Origin: Umezawaea sp036375055
GTDB taxonomy: Bacteria; Actinomycetota; Actinomycetes; Mycobacteriales; Pseudonocardiaceae
Assembly: GCF_036375055.1 (NCBI RefSeq)
Contig: NZ_DASUSQ010000169.1
Coordinates: forward strand, 1 to 64,000
DNA length: 64,000 nucleotides
Direction of reading: 5' to 3'
This document shows positions 36,777-45,748 of this stretch, piece after piece. The translations under genes and the position numbers were made by a program. Each line of letters begins with the position of its first letter. The stretch's first letter is position 1. Below the pieces are notes generated by a model that was given only the letters and a program-made list of their open reading frames with translations, made no database searches and was not told the origin of the DNA.

Positions 36777-37276
36777 TCACAGGCTGTGCAGCACGTCGTC
36801 GGGGACGGTGGAACTGGCGGCTTCCTCGCACAGGCGGGCCACCACGCCGTCGTGCTGGTCGAGCACCCGCTCGGCACCGCGATCTGGTGGTCGGTCACCA
36901 CCTCGCCGCCCGCGGTCGCGACCTCGCTGCTCTCCGCTCGGCTGAGCCCCGCGAACACGATGATCGTCTTGCCTTCCGGCAGGTCCGGCGTGGTGACCGC
37001 GGGCCAGAGCGCGAGCTCGGCCGGAGGAGGTCGGCCCGTCAGGGTGGCTTCCGCGCGGACCATGAGCCCGTGGCCGCTGGAGGGCCCCTTGGTCAGCTCG
37101 GGGTGGCCGGTCACGAGGACCCGCGCCACGAACGGGGAACGAGCCGCGTCCGCGCGGATGGTCTCGGCGGTCGGCGGCAGGCAGTCCTGCGGTGGGGACT
37201 GGCCGCATCCAGTCCCCACCGAGCACGGCGCCACCACCAGGACGGGCAGTGCCGCCGGTGCAGACCGTTTGATCAT
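36777..37276 (-). pseudogene. Frameshifted small secreted/lipoprotein-like gene
   Basis: From the ATG at 37276 the frame encodes a signal-like start (SAPAALPVLVVAPCSVGTGC) and a domain with FVARVLVTGHPELTKG and ALWPAVTTPDLPEGKTIIVF. Near 36870 the sensible frame switches, continuing as RVLDQHDGVVARLCEEA and stopping at 36777. The original frame instead runs on antisense through the regulator gene. One base appears lost or gained near 36860-36885. The start overlaps the stop of the upstream amidase-like gene (ATGA). I recognise no family with confidence. It is a decaying gene or a sequencing error. Confidence 0.55.
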
Positions 37277-38464
37277 GTGCGAATGGCCCAGAACGGGCCG
37301 TCCTCACTTCCGGTGGTGTCCCACACCGGATGGTTCCTCCGGTCGGTGGTGTGGTGGCTCAGCAAAGGCCGGCCATTCGCTCCACGACCGGTGACCATCG
37401 TCGTGTGGTCCGGGATGTCCGGCGGGTCGCCGTACGCGTTGAAATCCATTGGGAATACATCGGAAATCGGCAGGTCGCTCAAGTAGGGCAGGAAGGTGAC
37501 CCGGTTGCCGTAGTTGTTCTCGTCGATGTTCCAGTTCCGCGCGCCACCCCAGGTATATGTTCTTCGGGGTGAGCAGTCGTTGCGGCGGTAGTACCAGGCG
37601 GCGTGGTCGTCGTGGTTGAAGACCGCGTCGATCAGGCTTTCACTGCCTGCTTCCGCGTAACGGCCGTTCCGGAGAACCCATGACATGAAGGTCGTGCAAC
37701 CATTCGTGTCGCGGACGTGGGGAACCGCGTTGTCCCTCGCGTAGTGGACGGCGACGTCCACCATGTACTTCCTTCCCGCCGTCGGCAGGCGGCCTCGCCT
37801 CGACCCGCTCGCCCGACAGTTCGGCCTCGTCCCGGCCGTCAGCGCGGGCAGGTCGCGCTGGATCCCTGGTGGATCGTCGAGGTCCGATCGACGATCGCCG
37901 CACGGCGCTGTTCGGCGGACTCGCCCTCGGCGGAGGCGATGCGGGCATCGCTGACCACGCTGTCCTGGTCGAGCGGCGTGATGTCGGAGATGGCCCACCG
38001 ACAGTCCGCCCACTCGTAGGAGACCGGTGGTGCGAGGTGGACGAGGTGCCTTCCTCCGTACCCGCCACCGGGTGACCGCTGACCTCCTCGACCTCGGCGG
38101 TCCTCGACGTCCCGCTGCCCTGGGCCGATTCGTCGCGCACCGACGTGGTGACGGTGTCGAACTCGGCCCCGGCCGCCCCGCGGGCGAACCGGCGGTCCTC
38201 GCTCAGCGACATCCGAGTGGCCACCTTGCCCCTGGCGGGCGCTGTGACCGCCGGGTTCAGTCCAGCGGTGACCTCGGTTCTGGCGTCGTCCGGGAGGACC
38301 GCCGCGTTCTCCAGCGTCAGCAGGTCCTCGGCCAGGTCGGCGGTCGACGGTTCCGGCGGAGCCGCCAGCGCCGTGCCCGGCAGCACCACCGCGGACACGC
38401 ACAACATCGTCGCCAGCACCGAAATGGATCTTCGCGACCGGCGTCCAATTCGTCTTTCGAGCAA
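37273..38464 (-). pseudogene. Amidase-domain secreted protein, broken by several frameshifts
   Basis: A TTG at 38464, with GAGGGGG upstream, begins a twin-Arg-rich signal peptide (VLATMLCVSAVVLPGTALA) and an N-terminal domain in one frame to about 38050. The sense then moves to a second frame (YEWADCRWAISDITPLDQDS...). It enters a third frame near 37850, whose end reads VDVAVHYARDNA and CTTFMSWVLRNG, the catalytic-Cys motif of the putative amidase domain (PF12671 type), and stops at 37273. At least two, perhaps three, frame changes are needed. The catalytic region itself is preserved, so assembly error is as likely as true decay. Confidence 0.6.
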
Positions 38465-38925
38465 TGCGGAATACCCCCTCGGATATCCCTGTTCACCGCG
38501 AATCGCGAAGGGCTGAGGTCGGGTCGACCACAAGGGTCCGACTGGGAAACTCCCCCCTGGCAGAGTCGAACTGCACCCCCTGGCCCTCGGTGCGAACCGA
38601 GCGTTCCGCGGGTGCGGCGCCAAGGGGGTGCGCGGCCTTCGGTGAATGAGTCGATCGCTGTTCTCGGACGTCGAACCGTGGTGGTCGACCGCTTGGTGAA
38701 GCGAATGTTTTGTCGAGTTCTTCGCGGTGGCCGATCGTCCATTCCTCGACGTGGCCGACTGCTATCGCGAGTCCCTCGGACGGGCATTCCGCACTCCACG
38801 GTCGGGTGCGTCGGTGGTTTCCGAACACCCGCCGACGTTCGCTGATCCGACGACACGCCGCATGTCACTCGATGGTGGTCACCCGCATGACACGCGGGCT
38901 CGGATTCAGTCACAGTGACGATCTC
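38465..38925. other. Gene-poor gap, nothing recognised
   Basis: Short frames exist on both strands but none has both a ribosome site and the codon pattern of the neighbours. Base composition is slightly lower in GC. It may hold the promoter of the broken amidase-like gene and fragments of lost coding sequence. Confidence 0.5.
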
Positions 38926-39486
38926 ATGTCCGTCACCCTGGAGTTCACCGACGGGGTCGCGCTGATCCTCGTCGAGCACTCTTCGGCGGGACCGACCGGC
39001 GCCGACCTGGCCGCAGTGCGATCGGCGCTCGACGCCGCGTCGGACGCGGTCGCGGTCGTGCTGCACGGCGGCGACCGCTCGTTCTTCTCCGGTGTCGACC
39101 TCCGGATGGTGGCCCGTACCGCTCCGGCCGAGGTCAGGGCCCACGCGGAGGGCTTGAGGGCGTTGTGCGCGCAGGTCGCGCGGATGGCGGTCCCGGTGGT
39201 CGCCGCGATCGGCGGTGACGCCGTCGGCGGCGGCTGCGCGCTGGCGATGGCGTGCGACGCGCGGGTCCTCGTGGACGGCGGCAGCCTGGGCAGCGTGACG
39301 TCCGCGCAGGCCGACCGGGCGGTGCTGATCGGCCGCCGGGTGCCCGCGGCGGAAGCGCTGCGCGCCGGACTGGTCGACCTGGTCGTACCGCCTTGCGCGC
39401 TGCTTGCGTCAGCGCGGGAACTGGCCGTCAGCCACGCCGCACACGCGCCACGCAAACGAGCGCAAGAGTACGCAAAAGTCCGTTAA
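38926..39486 (+). CDS. Short enoyl-CoA hydratase/isomerase-family protein
   Basis: The 186-residue product has the crotonase core: VVLHGGDRSFFSGVDLRMV (first oxyanion strand), PVVAAIGGDAVGGGCALAMACDARV (second oxyanion Gly and helix) and a C-terminal helix region GRRVPAAEALRAGLVDLVVP. Normal family members have about 250-270 residues. Here the segment between the ACDARV strand and the GRRV helix, which usually carries the catalytic Glu and the PGAGGTQRL region, is shortened to GGSLGSVTSAQADRAVLI, so catalysis is doubtful. No clear Shine-Dalgarno is seen. Its end overlaps operator-like repeats of the lacI-type gene. Confidence 0.7.
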   Translation: MSVTLEFTDGVALILVEHSSAGPTGADLAAVRSALDAASDAVAVVLHGGDRSFFSGVDLRMVARTAPAEVRAHAEGLRALCAQVARMAVPVVAAIGGDAVGGGCALAMACDARVLVDGGSLGSVTSAQADRAVLIGRRVPAAEALRAGLVDLVVPPCALLASARELAVSHAAHAPRKRAQEYAKVR

Positions 39487-39507
39487 TCGCTGTCGTATAC
39501 TTGCTCT
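39451..39507 (+). promoter_or_regulatory. Promoter and repeat boxes of the LacI-type gene
   Basis: Three CGCAA(A/G) boxes start at 39451, 39461 and 39471, exactly one helical turn apart. A -10 element TATACT (39496-39501) ends six bases before the ATG, so the transcript should start at or very near the start codon (leaderless). CGCAAGA is the complement of TCTTGCG, which is repeated before the sugar-transport operon, so autoregulation is plausible. Confidence 0.6.
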
Positions 39508-40518
39508 ATGACGCAGCGACGGTTGGCGGAAGTGGCCGCGAAGGTCGGCGTGAGCGAGGCGACCGTGAGCCGGGTGCTCAACGGCAAGCCCGGCGTCTCC
39601 GACGCCACCCGCTCCGCCGTCCTCACGGCCCTCGACGTGCTCGGCTACGAGCGGCCGACGCAGCTGCGCGGCGAGCGCGCCCGGCTGGTCGGGCTGGTGC
39701 TCCCCGAACTCCAGAACCCGATCTTCCCGGCCTTCGCGGACGTGGTCGGCAACGCGCTCGCGCAGCGCGGCTTCACGCCCGTGCTGTGCACCCGCACGGC
39801 GGGCGGCGTGTCCGAGGCCGACTACCTGGAACTGCTGCTCGAACAGCACGTTTCCGGCGTCGTGTTCGCGGGCGGCCAGTACGCGCAGGCCGACGCGCCG
39901 CACGAGCACTACCGCCAGATGACCCGCCGCAAGCTGCCCGCCGTGCTGGTCAACGCCGCCGTCGAGGACCTCGGGTTCCCGAGGGTGTCGTGCGACGACG
40001 CGGTGGCCGTCGAGCAGGCGTTCGGCCACCTCGTCTCGCTGGGCCACCAGCGCATCGGCGCGGTCCTCGGGCCGCCCGACCACGTGCCGTCGCAGCGCAA
40101 GCTCGCCGCGCTCAAGGTGTGCGCCGAACGGGCGAACCTGGAGCTCTTGCACGACTTCGTCGAGCACACCATGTTCTCCCTCGAGGGCGGGCAGGCCGCG
40201 GCCACCCGCCTGCTGAACCGCGGGGTCACCGGCATCGTCTGCGCGAGCGACCCGCTTGCGCTCGGCGCGGTGCGCGCGGTGCGCAGGCAGGGCAAGCGGA
40301 TCCCGCAGGACGTGTCGGTGGTCGGCTACGACGACTCGGCGTTCATGAACTGCACCGAGCCGCCGCTGACGACGGTCAGGCAGCCGATCGAGGCGATGGG
40401 CCGGGCGGCCGTCGAACTGCTGGCGAACCAGATCTCCGGCGCCCAGGTGCCCGACGAGGAGCTGCTCTTCGAGCCCGAGCTGGTCGTTCGTGCGTCGACG
40501 GGTCCCGCGCCGAGGTAG
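39508..40518 (+). CDS. LacI-family transcriptional regulator
   Basis: The 336-residue repressor has the LacI HTH and hinge (residues 4-55: LAEVAAKVGVSEATVSRVLN) and a periplasmic-binding-protein-like effector domain (60-330) with LVGLVLPELQNPIFPAFADVV and VSVVGYDDSAFMNCTEPPLT. It lies just upstream of, and on the same strand as, an ABC sugar importer, a GH13 glucosidase and two secreted glucanase-like genes, so it probably represses them until an alpha-glucan-derived sugar binds. A terminator separates it from that operon. Confidence 0.93.
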   Translation: MTQRRLAEVAAKVGVSEATVSRVLNGKPGVSDATRSAVLTALDVLGYERPTQLRGERARLVGLVLPELQNPIFPAFADVVGNALAQRGFTPVLCTRTAGGVSEADYLELLLEQHVSGVVFAGGQYAQADAPHEHYRQMTRRKLPAVLVNAAVEDLGFPRVSCDDAVAVEQAFGHLVSLGHQRIGAVLGPPDHVPSQRKLAALKVCAERANLELLHDFVEHTMFSLEGGQAAATRLLNRGVTGIVCASDPLALGAVRAVRRQGKRIPQDVSVVGYDDSAFMNCTEPPLTTVRQPIEAMGRAAVELLANQISGAQVPDEELLFEPELVVRASTGPAPR

Positions 40519-40538
40519 ACCTGGTTCCGCCAGACCCC

Positions 40539-40569
40539 GAAGGGGCGAGCCGCCACGGCTCGCCCCTTC
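40539..40569 (+). terminator. Terminator after the LacI-type gene
   Basis: A perfect 14-bp inverted repeat (GAAGGGGCGAGCCG and complement) with a CCA loop, followed by TTC, ends 50 bases after the repressor stop. Confidence 0.87.
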
Positions 40570-40599
40570 TTCACGTCACCCGTTCGTGATAAATGTCAG

Positions 40600-40654
40600 C
40601 ATCTTGCGAAATCTCGTAGACATCTTGCGGACTTCGGCTTGTCACGCTTATGGT
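40600..40654 (+). promoter_or_regulatory. Promoter and candidate LacI-type operators of the sugar operon
   Basis: CATCTTGCG occurs twice, at 40600-40608 and 40621-40629, 21 bases apart (two helical turns). The second copy overlaps a -35-like TTGCGG (40625-40630), with TATGGT (40649-40654) 18 bases downstream as -10. A repressor bound here would cover the promoter. The same core, as CGCAAGA, lies before the repressor gene. Confidence 0.6.
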
Positions 40655-40749
40655 GTGCGCCACACAAGCCGTCGCTGATCCGCCGCCGGGAGTCACCACC
40701 GACTCACGGACAGATCCCGCGCACCCTCGTCGAGAAGGGTCCCCAGACG

Positions 40750-42111
40750 ATGAACACATCAACGGTCCGCAGAGCCGCAGGCCTGTTGCTGGTCAGCAGC
40801 CTCGGCCTCGCCACGGTCGCGTGCTCCTCCGGCACCCCCGACGCGTCGACGGGCGGGAAGGTGGCCCTCACGGTCAACGGGCAGCCGCCGCAGACGCAGG
40901 CGTTCGACCGGAAGATCTTCGACGAGGACGTCGCCGAGTTCGAGGCGGCCAACCCCGACATCGACCTCCAGCCGAAGGAGGGGTTCATGGACCCCAAGAC
41001 CTTCTCGGCGAAGCTCGCGGGCGGCCAGCTCGAAGACGTGTTCTACGCCTACTTCACGGACCCGGCGAACCTGATCGCGCGCAAGCAGGCGGCGGACATC
41101 ACGGAGTACGTCAAGGACGTGCCGCACTACGCGGACATCCAGCAGAACCTCAAGGACGTGTTCAGCGCCGACGGCAAGGTCTACGGCGTGCCCACCGCCA
41201 ACTACTCCATGGGCCTGCTCTACAGCCGCGCGGTGTTCACGAAGGCGGGGCTGAACCCCGACTCCCCGCCGAAGACGTGGGACGAGGTCGCGGTGGCGGC
41301 CAAGAAGATCGCCGACCTCGGCGACGGGACGGTCGGCTTCGCCGAGTACAGCAAGAGCAACCAGGGCGGCTGGCACTTCACCACCTGGATGTACTCGCAG
41401 GGTGGGCGGATCGCGAAGAAGGACGGCGACAAGTGGGTCGCGGACTTCAACGACGACAAGGGCAAGGCCGTGCTGAACCACCTCAAGAAGATGAGGTGGG
41501 AGAACAACAGCATGGGCGAGAAGCAGCTCCTCGAACTCGCCGACGTGCAGCAGATGATGGGCGCGGGCCAGCTCGGCATGTACCTGGCCGCGCCGGACAA
41601 CGTGCCCACGCTGGTCAACCAGTTCAAGGGCAAGTACGAGGACTACGGCCTGGCGGGCATCCCGGACGGCAAGGGGACGCTGATCGGCGGCGAGGGCTAC
41701 ATGATCAACCCGAAGGCCACGCCCGAGAAGATCAAGGCCGGGCTGAAGTGGGTGCAGTGGAAGTACCTGAACCCCGACCGCATCGAGAAGAACCTCCAGC
41801 GCTACAAGGCCGAGGGGCAGCCCATCGGCCTGCCGGTCCCGCCGGTCGCCGACATCTGGACCGGCGCCACCCGTGACAAGCAGAACCAGCTCAAGGACGC
41901 CAACGCGACCGTGCCGGTGGCGAACTTCAAGGCCTACGTGGACTCGTTCGAGAGCATCAAGGGCGCCATCGAGCCCCCGAACGCCCAGCAGGTGTACGCG
42001 ATCCTCGACAACGTGATGCAGGCCGTGCTCACGAACAAGGACGCGGACGTCTCGCAGCTGCTCTCCGACGCCGAAGCCAAGGTGAACCCGGTGCTGGCCC
42101 AGGTGAAGTGA
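40750..42111 (+). CDS. Sugar-binding lipoprotein of ABC importer (MalE-like)
   Basis: The 453-residue product has a lipoprotein signal ending LGLATVAC (lipidated C25). It continues as a family 1 extracellular solute-binding protein, with VAEFEAANPDIDLQPKEG near the start, the hinge-type segment KVYGVPTANYSMGLLYSRAVF and the late aromatic WKYLNPDR. It captures an oligosaccharide outside the membrane for the two following permeases. AAGGG precedes the ATG. The repressor upstream, the GH13 gene downstream and the secreted glucanases suggest maltose- or nigerose-type alpha-gluco-oligosaccharides. Confidence 0.9.
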   Translation: MNTSTVRRAAGLLLVSSLGLATVACSSGTPDASTGGKVALTVNGQPPQTQAFDRKIFDEDVAEFEAANPDIDLQPKEGFMDPKTFSAKLAGGQLEDVFYAYFTDPANLIARKQAADITEYVKDVPHYADIQQNLKDVFSADGKVYGVPTANYSMGLLYSRAVFTKAGLNPDSPPKTWDEVAVAAKKIADLGDGTVGFAEYSKSNQGGWHFTTWMYSQGGRIAKKDGDKWVADFNDDKGKAVLNHLKKMRWENNSMGEKQLLELADVQQMMGAGQLGMYLAAPDNVPTLVNQFKGKYEDYGLAGIPDGKGTLIGGEGYMINPKATPEKIKAGLKWVQWKYLNPDRIEKNLQRYKAEGQPIGLPVPPVADIWTGATRDKQNQLKDANATVPVANFKAYVDSFESIKGAIEPPNAQQVYAILDNVMQAVLTNKDADVSQLLSDAEAKVNPVLAQVK

Positions 42112-43061
42112 TGTCGGCTTCCACACTGCTCCGCCCTGCCGGAGCACCCGCCCCGGACGCCGCCCGGCGTCCGGGGCGGGCCCCCGGCCGGGTGCGCCGC
42201 CGGATCGTGGAGAACCTGACGGCGTACGGGTTCCTCTGCGCCGCCCTGGTCTGCTTCGCGCTGTTCTCCTGGTACCCCATCGTCCGCGGTGTCCTGCTGG
42301 CGTTCCAGCAGGTCAACTTCATCACCGACCCGGAGTGGGTCGGGTTCGAGAACTTCGAGCGGCTCTTCGCCGACCCGCTGTTCTGGGACGCCTGGGGCAA
42401 CACGCTGCTGTTCACCGGGCTGGCGCTGGTGTTCGGGTTCTTCGTCCCGTTCCTGATCGCCGTGCTGCTCAACGAGCTGCGGCACGCCAAGGGGTACTTC
42501 CGGCTGGTCGTCTACCTGCCGGTGATGCTCCCGCCGGTGGTGGCGGCGCTGCTGTGGAAGTGGTTCTACGACCCCGGCCCCGGCCTGTTCAACTCGATCC
42601 TGCGGACCGTCGGGATCGACGGCCCCCGCTGGCTCGACGACAGCACGACCTCGCTGCTGTCGCTGGTGCTCGTGGCCACGTGGTCGAACCTCGGCTCGGC
42701 GACGCTGATCTACCTGGCCGCGCTCCAGACCATCCCCGGCGAGCTGTACGAGGCGGCCGAGCTGGACGGCGCGACCGTGGTGCAGCGCCTGCGCCACGTG
42801 ACGATCCCGCAGACCCGGTTCGTGCTGCTGGTGCTGCTGCTGCTGCAGGTCGTCGCGACGATGCAGATCTTCACCGAGCCCTACATCATGACCGGCGGCG
42901 GTCCGGACGACTCGACGGTCACCGTGCTGCTCCTGCTGTACCGCTACGCCTTCGTCTACAACGACTTCGGCACGGCGAGCGCCCTGAGCACGCTGCTGCT
43001 CGTGTTCCTGTCGGTGTTCTCCTTCGCCTACCTGCGGATCACCAGGAGGGCAGACGCGTGA
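42111..43061 (+). CDS. Sugar ABC transporter permease (MalF-like)
   Basis: The 316-residue membrane protein has six helices and the permease EAA loop EAAELDGATVVQRLRHVTI, which docks the ATPase. The N-terminal 35 residues are a Pro/Arg-rich cytoplasmic tail. The ATG shares a base with the stop of the binding-protein gene (TGATG), so translation is coupled. Its partner is the next permease. Confidence 0.92.
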   Translation: MSASTLLRPAGAPAPDAARRPGRAPGRVRRRIVENLTAYGFLCAALVCFALFSWYPIVRGVLLAFQQVNFITDPEWVGFENFERLFADPLFWDAWGNTLLFTGLALVFGFFVPFLIAVLLNELRHAKGYFRLVVYLPVMLPPVVAALLWKWFYDPGPGLFNSILRTVGIDGPRWLDDSTTSLLSLVLVATWSNLGSATLIYLAALQTIPGELYEAAELDGATVVQRLRHVTIPQTRFVLLVLLLLQVVATMQIFTEPYIMTGGGPDDSTVTVLLLLYRYAFVYNDFGTASALSTLLLVFLSVFSFAYLRITRRADA

Positions 43062-43927
43062 GCGACCGTCCTGTTCGGACCCTGTTCTCCGGCAGCCGCA
43101 CCGGGATCGGGTACAAGATCGTGTTCACCGCGACGGTCGTGGTGTTCACCGCCGCGTTCGTGCTGCCGTTCCTGTGGCTGGTGCTCGGCGCGATGAAGCC
43201 CGCCGTGGAGCTGGCGAAGGTGCCGGTGACGGTGCTGCCCGAGACGTTCAACCCCGGCAACTACGTCGAGGCGTGGGAGCTGATGGACCTGGGCGAGTAC
43301 TTCCTCAACACCGTGCTGGTGGTGGCGGGCGCCTGGTTCGTGCAGATCCTGTTCGACGTGCCCGCCGCGTACGCGCTGTCGAAGCTGCGGCCGGTGTTCG
43401 GCGACGGCGTGCTGGTGGCGATGCTGGTCACGCTGATGCTGCCGCCGTCCACGCTGCTCGTGCCGATGTACCTGACCATCACCGACGTGCCGCTGCTCGG
43501 CGTCAACCTGGTCAACAACCCCGCCGCGATCTGGCTGCCCGCCGCCGCCAACGCGTTCAACATCTACCTGCTGAAGCGGTTCTTCGACCAGATCCCGACG
43601 GAGCTGCTCGACGCCGCGCGCATGGACGGAGCGGGGGCGGTCACCGTGCTGTGGCGGGTGGTCCTGCCGATGGCGCGGCCGATCCTGGCCGTGGTCTCGA
43701 TCCTGGCCGTGGTGGCCGCGTGGAAGGACTTCATCTGGCCCCTGCTGGTCTTCTCCGACCCGTCGCTGCAAACGCTCAGCGTGGCGTTGCAGCGGTTCGC
43801 GCCCGACACCCCGATCAACCTGCTGCTGGCCGGTCTGGTGCTCGCCGCCCTGCCGATGATCGCCGTTTTCCTGCTGTTCCAACGGCACATCCTGGCCGGT
43901 CTCACCGCAGGCAGCGTCAAGGGCTGA
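43058..43927 (+). CDS. Sugar ABC transporter permease (MalG-like)
   Basis: The 289-residue membrane protein has six predicted helices and the EAA-type loop LLDAARMDGAGAVTVLWRVV. The GTG start overlaps the previous stop (GTGA). No ATP-binding gene follows, so the importer must use a shared MsiK-type ATPase encoded elsewhere, as is common for actinobacterial sugar importers. Confidence 0.92.
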   Translation: MSDRPVRTLFSGSRTGIGYKIVFTATVVVFTAAFVLPFLWLVLGAMKPAVELAKVPVTVLPETFNPGNYVEAWELMDLGEYFLNTVLVVAGAWFVQILFDVPAAYALSKLRPVFGDGVLVAMLVTLMLPPSTLLVPMYLTITDVPLLGVNLVNNPAAIWLPAAANAFNIYLLKRFFDQIPTELLDAARMDGAGAVTVLWRVVLPMARPILAVVSILAVVAAWKDFIWPLLVFSDPSLQTLSVALQRFAPDTPINLLLAGLVLAALPMIAVFLLFQRHILAGLTAGSVKG

Positions 43928-43952
43928 CCCATTCCACGAGGAGGGCATTGAA

Positions 43953-45581
43953 GTGGCCGAAGCGAAGACGACCACGACCACGCGTTGGTGGCGCGGGGCG
44001 GCGATCTACCAGGTGTACGTCCGGAGTTTCGCGGACGGCAACGGCGACGGGGTCGGCGACCTCCAGGGCCTGCTGCGCAAGCTGCCCTACATCGCCGAAC
44101 TGGGCATCGACGCGATCTGGCTCAACCCGTGGTACCCGTCGCCGATGGCGGACGGCGGCTACGACGTGGCCGACTACCGGGCCATCGAGCCGCTGTTCGG
44201 CTCGCTGGTGGAGGCCGAGAAGCTGATCGACGAGGCGCACGCCCTCGGCATCAAGATCATCATCGACATCGTGCCCAACCACTGCTCCGACCAGCACCCC
44301 TGGTTCCTCCAGGCCATCGCCGAGGGGCCGGACAGCCCGGCGCGGGAGCTGTTCTGGTTCAGGCCGGGCAAGGGGGAGGACGGCTCCGAGCCGCCCAACG
44401 ACTGGCAGTCCCGCTTCGGCGGCCCGGCGTGGAGCCGCTCCACCAACCCGGACGGCACGGCGGGCGACTGGTACCTGCACCTGTACAGCCCGGAGCAGCC
44501 GGACTTCAACTGGACCAACCGGAAGGTGCACGACGAGTTCGACGACATCCTGCGGTTCTGGCTGGACCGCGGCGTCGACGGCTTCCGCATCGACGTGGCC
44601 GACGGCCTGGTCAAGGAGGACGGGCTTCCCGACCTCGACGGGCGGACGCCGGAGCCGCTCCCGTTCTCCGACCAGGACGGCGTCCACGAGATCTACCGGC
44701 ACTGGCGGCGCATCGCCGACGAGTACCCCGGCGAGCGGATCTTCGTCGGCGAGATGTGGCTGCCCGACCCGGAGCGCTTCGCGCGCTACCTGCGCGAGGA
44801 CGAGCTGCACTCGGCGTTCAACTTCGACTTCCTCGGCTGCCCGTGGGACGCGGCGGCGCTGCGCGGGGTCATCGACGACACCCTCGCCGCGCACGCCCCG
44901 GTGGGCGCGCCGCCCACGTGGGTGCTGTCCAACCACGACGTGACCAGGCACGTCACCCGCTACGGCCGTGCGGACACCTCGTTCGACTTCGGCGACCGCC
45001 AGCACCTGGCGACGACCGACTTCGAGCTGGGCACCCGCCGGGCACGGGCGGCGGCGCTGCTGACCACGTCGCTGCCCGGCGGCGTGTACGTCTACCAGGG
45101 CGAGGAACTGGGGCTCTGGGAGGTGGAGAACCTCCCCGACGAGCTGCGCGAGGACCCGGTGTGGGTGCGCTCCGGCCACACCGACCGCGGGCGCGACGGC
45201 TGCCGCATCCCGATCCCGTGGGGCGGCTCGGAACCGCCGTTCGAGTTCGGCGACGGCACGGCGTGGCTGCCGCAGCCGGAGGAGTGGAGCGACTTCACCG
45301 CCGAGGTGGAGGCCGCCGACCCGGACTCGATGCTCTCCCTCTACCGCACGGCGCTCCGCCTGCGCCGCACCGAGGAGGCGCTCGGCGACGGCGACCTGAC
45401 GTGGCTGGACCTCGGCCCCGGCGTGCTCGCGTTCACCCGCTCGCCCGGCTTCGCCTGCGTGGTCAACCTGTCGCCGGACCCGGTCCCCCTGCCGGACCAC
45501 GCGGGCGTGCTGCTCACCAGCGACCCCCTGCACGACGGCGCGCTGCCGTCGGACACCGCCGCCTGGCTCCGCCTGGCCTGA
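43953..45581 (+). CDS. Cytoplasmic GH13 alpha-glucosidase
   Basis: The 542-residue enzyme has no signal peptide. It carries the GH13 barrel with region I DIVPNHCSD, nucleophile D214 in GFRIDVADGL, acid/base E267 in FVGEMWL and transition-state Asp D329 in LSNHDVTRH. The start AIYQVYVRSFADGNGDGVGD is typical of alpha-glucosidase / oligo-1,6-glucosidase subfamilies. It would hydrolyse the imported oligosaccharides to glucose. The GTG start follows GAGGAGGG. It closes the importer operon; a terminator follows. Confidence 0.92.
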   Translation: MAEAKTTTTTRWWRGAAIYQVYVRSFADGNGDGVGDLQGLLRKLPYIAELGIDAIWLNPWYPSPMADGGYDVADYRAIEPLFGSLVEAEKLIDEAHALGIKIIIDIVPNHCSDQHPWFLQAIAEGPDSPARELFWFRPGKGEDGSEPPNDWQSRFGGPAWSRSTNPDGTAGDWYLHLYSPEQPDFNWTNRKVHDEFDDILRFWLDRGVDGFRIDVADGLVKEDGLPDLDGRTPEPLPFSDQDGVHEIYRHWRRIADEYPGERIFVGEMWLPDPERFARYLREDELHSAFNFDFLGCPWDAAALRGVIDDTLAAHAPVGAPPTWVLSNHDVTRHVTRYGRADTSFDFGDRQHLATTDFELGTRRARAAALLTTSLPGGVYVYQGEELGLWEVENLPDELREDPVWVRSGHTDRGRDGCRIPIPWGGSEPPFEFGDGTAWLPQPEEWSDFTAEVEAADPDSMLSLYRTALRLRRTEEALGDGDLTWLDLGPGVLAFTRSPGFACVVNLSPDPVPLPDHAGVLLTSDPLHDGALPSDTAAWLRLA

Positions 45582-45597
45582 CCGGAGGAGGACAACG

Positions 45598-45630
45598 ATG
45601 TCGGTCCGCCTGAGACCCGAGCACCCGTAG
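45598..45630 (+). CDS. Ten-codon ORF with strong ribosome site
   Basis: GGAGGAGG lies six bases before an ATG that opens a 10-codon frame (MSVRLRPEHP). It is 16 bases past the GH13 stop and just before the terminator. The strong ribosome site is hard to explain by chance. It could be a tiny peptide, or the remnant of a lost downstream gene. Confidence 0.35.
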   Translation: MSVRLRPEHP

Positions 45631-45646
45631 TCCCCGCTCCGCGTGC

Positions 45647-45682
45647 GCCCACCGGTGGTCGTCCGCTCGACCACCGGTGGGC
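45647..45682 (+). terminator. Terminator after the sugar import/GH13 operon
   Basis: A perfect 15-bp inverted repeat (GCCCACCGGTGGTCG and complement) with a 6-base loop separates the importer operon from the secreted enzyme genes. Confidence 0.87.
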
Positions 45683-45748
45683 CCGGCACCCACCCGCCCG
45701 GTCCGCCGGGTCGTGACCCCTGCGCTTCACCCCTGCTTGGAGCCGTCG

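Noticed and set aside
38727..38918. Plus-strand frame of 63 codons before the crotonase gene
   Set aside because: There is no ribosome site, codon third positions are mixed and there is no recognisable domain.
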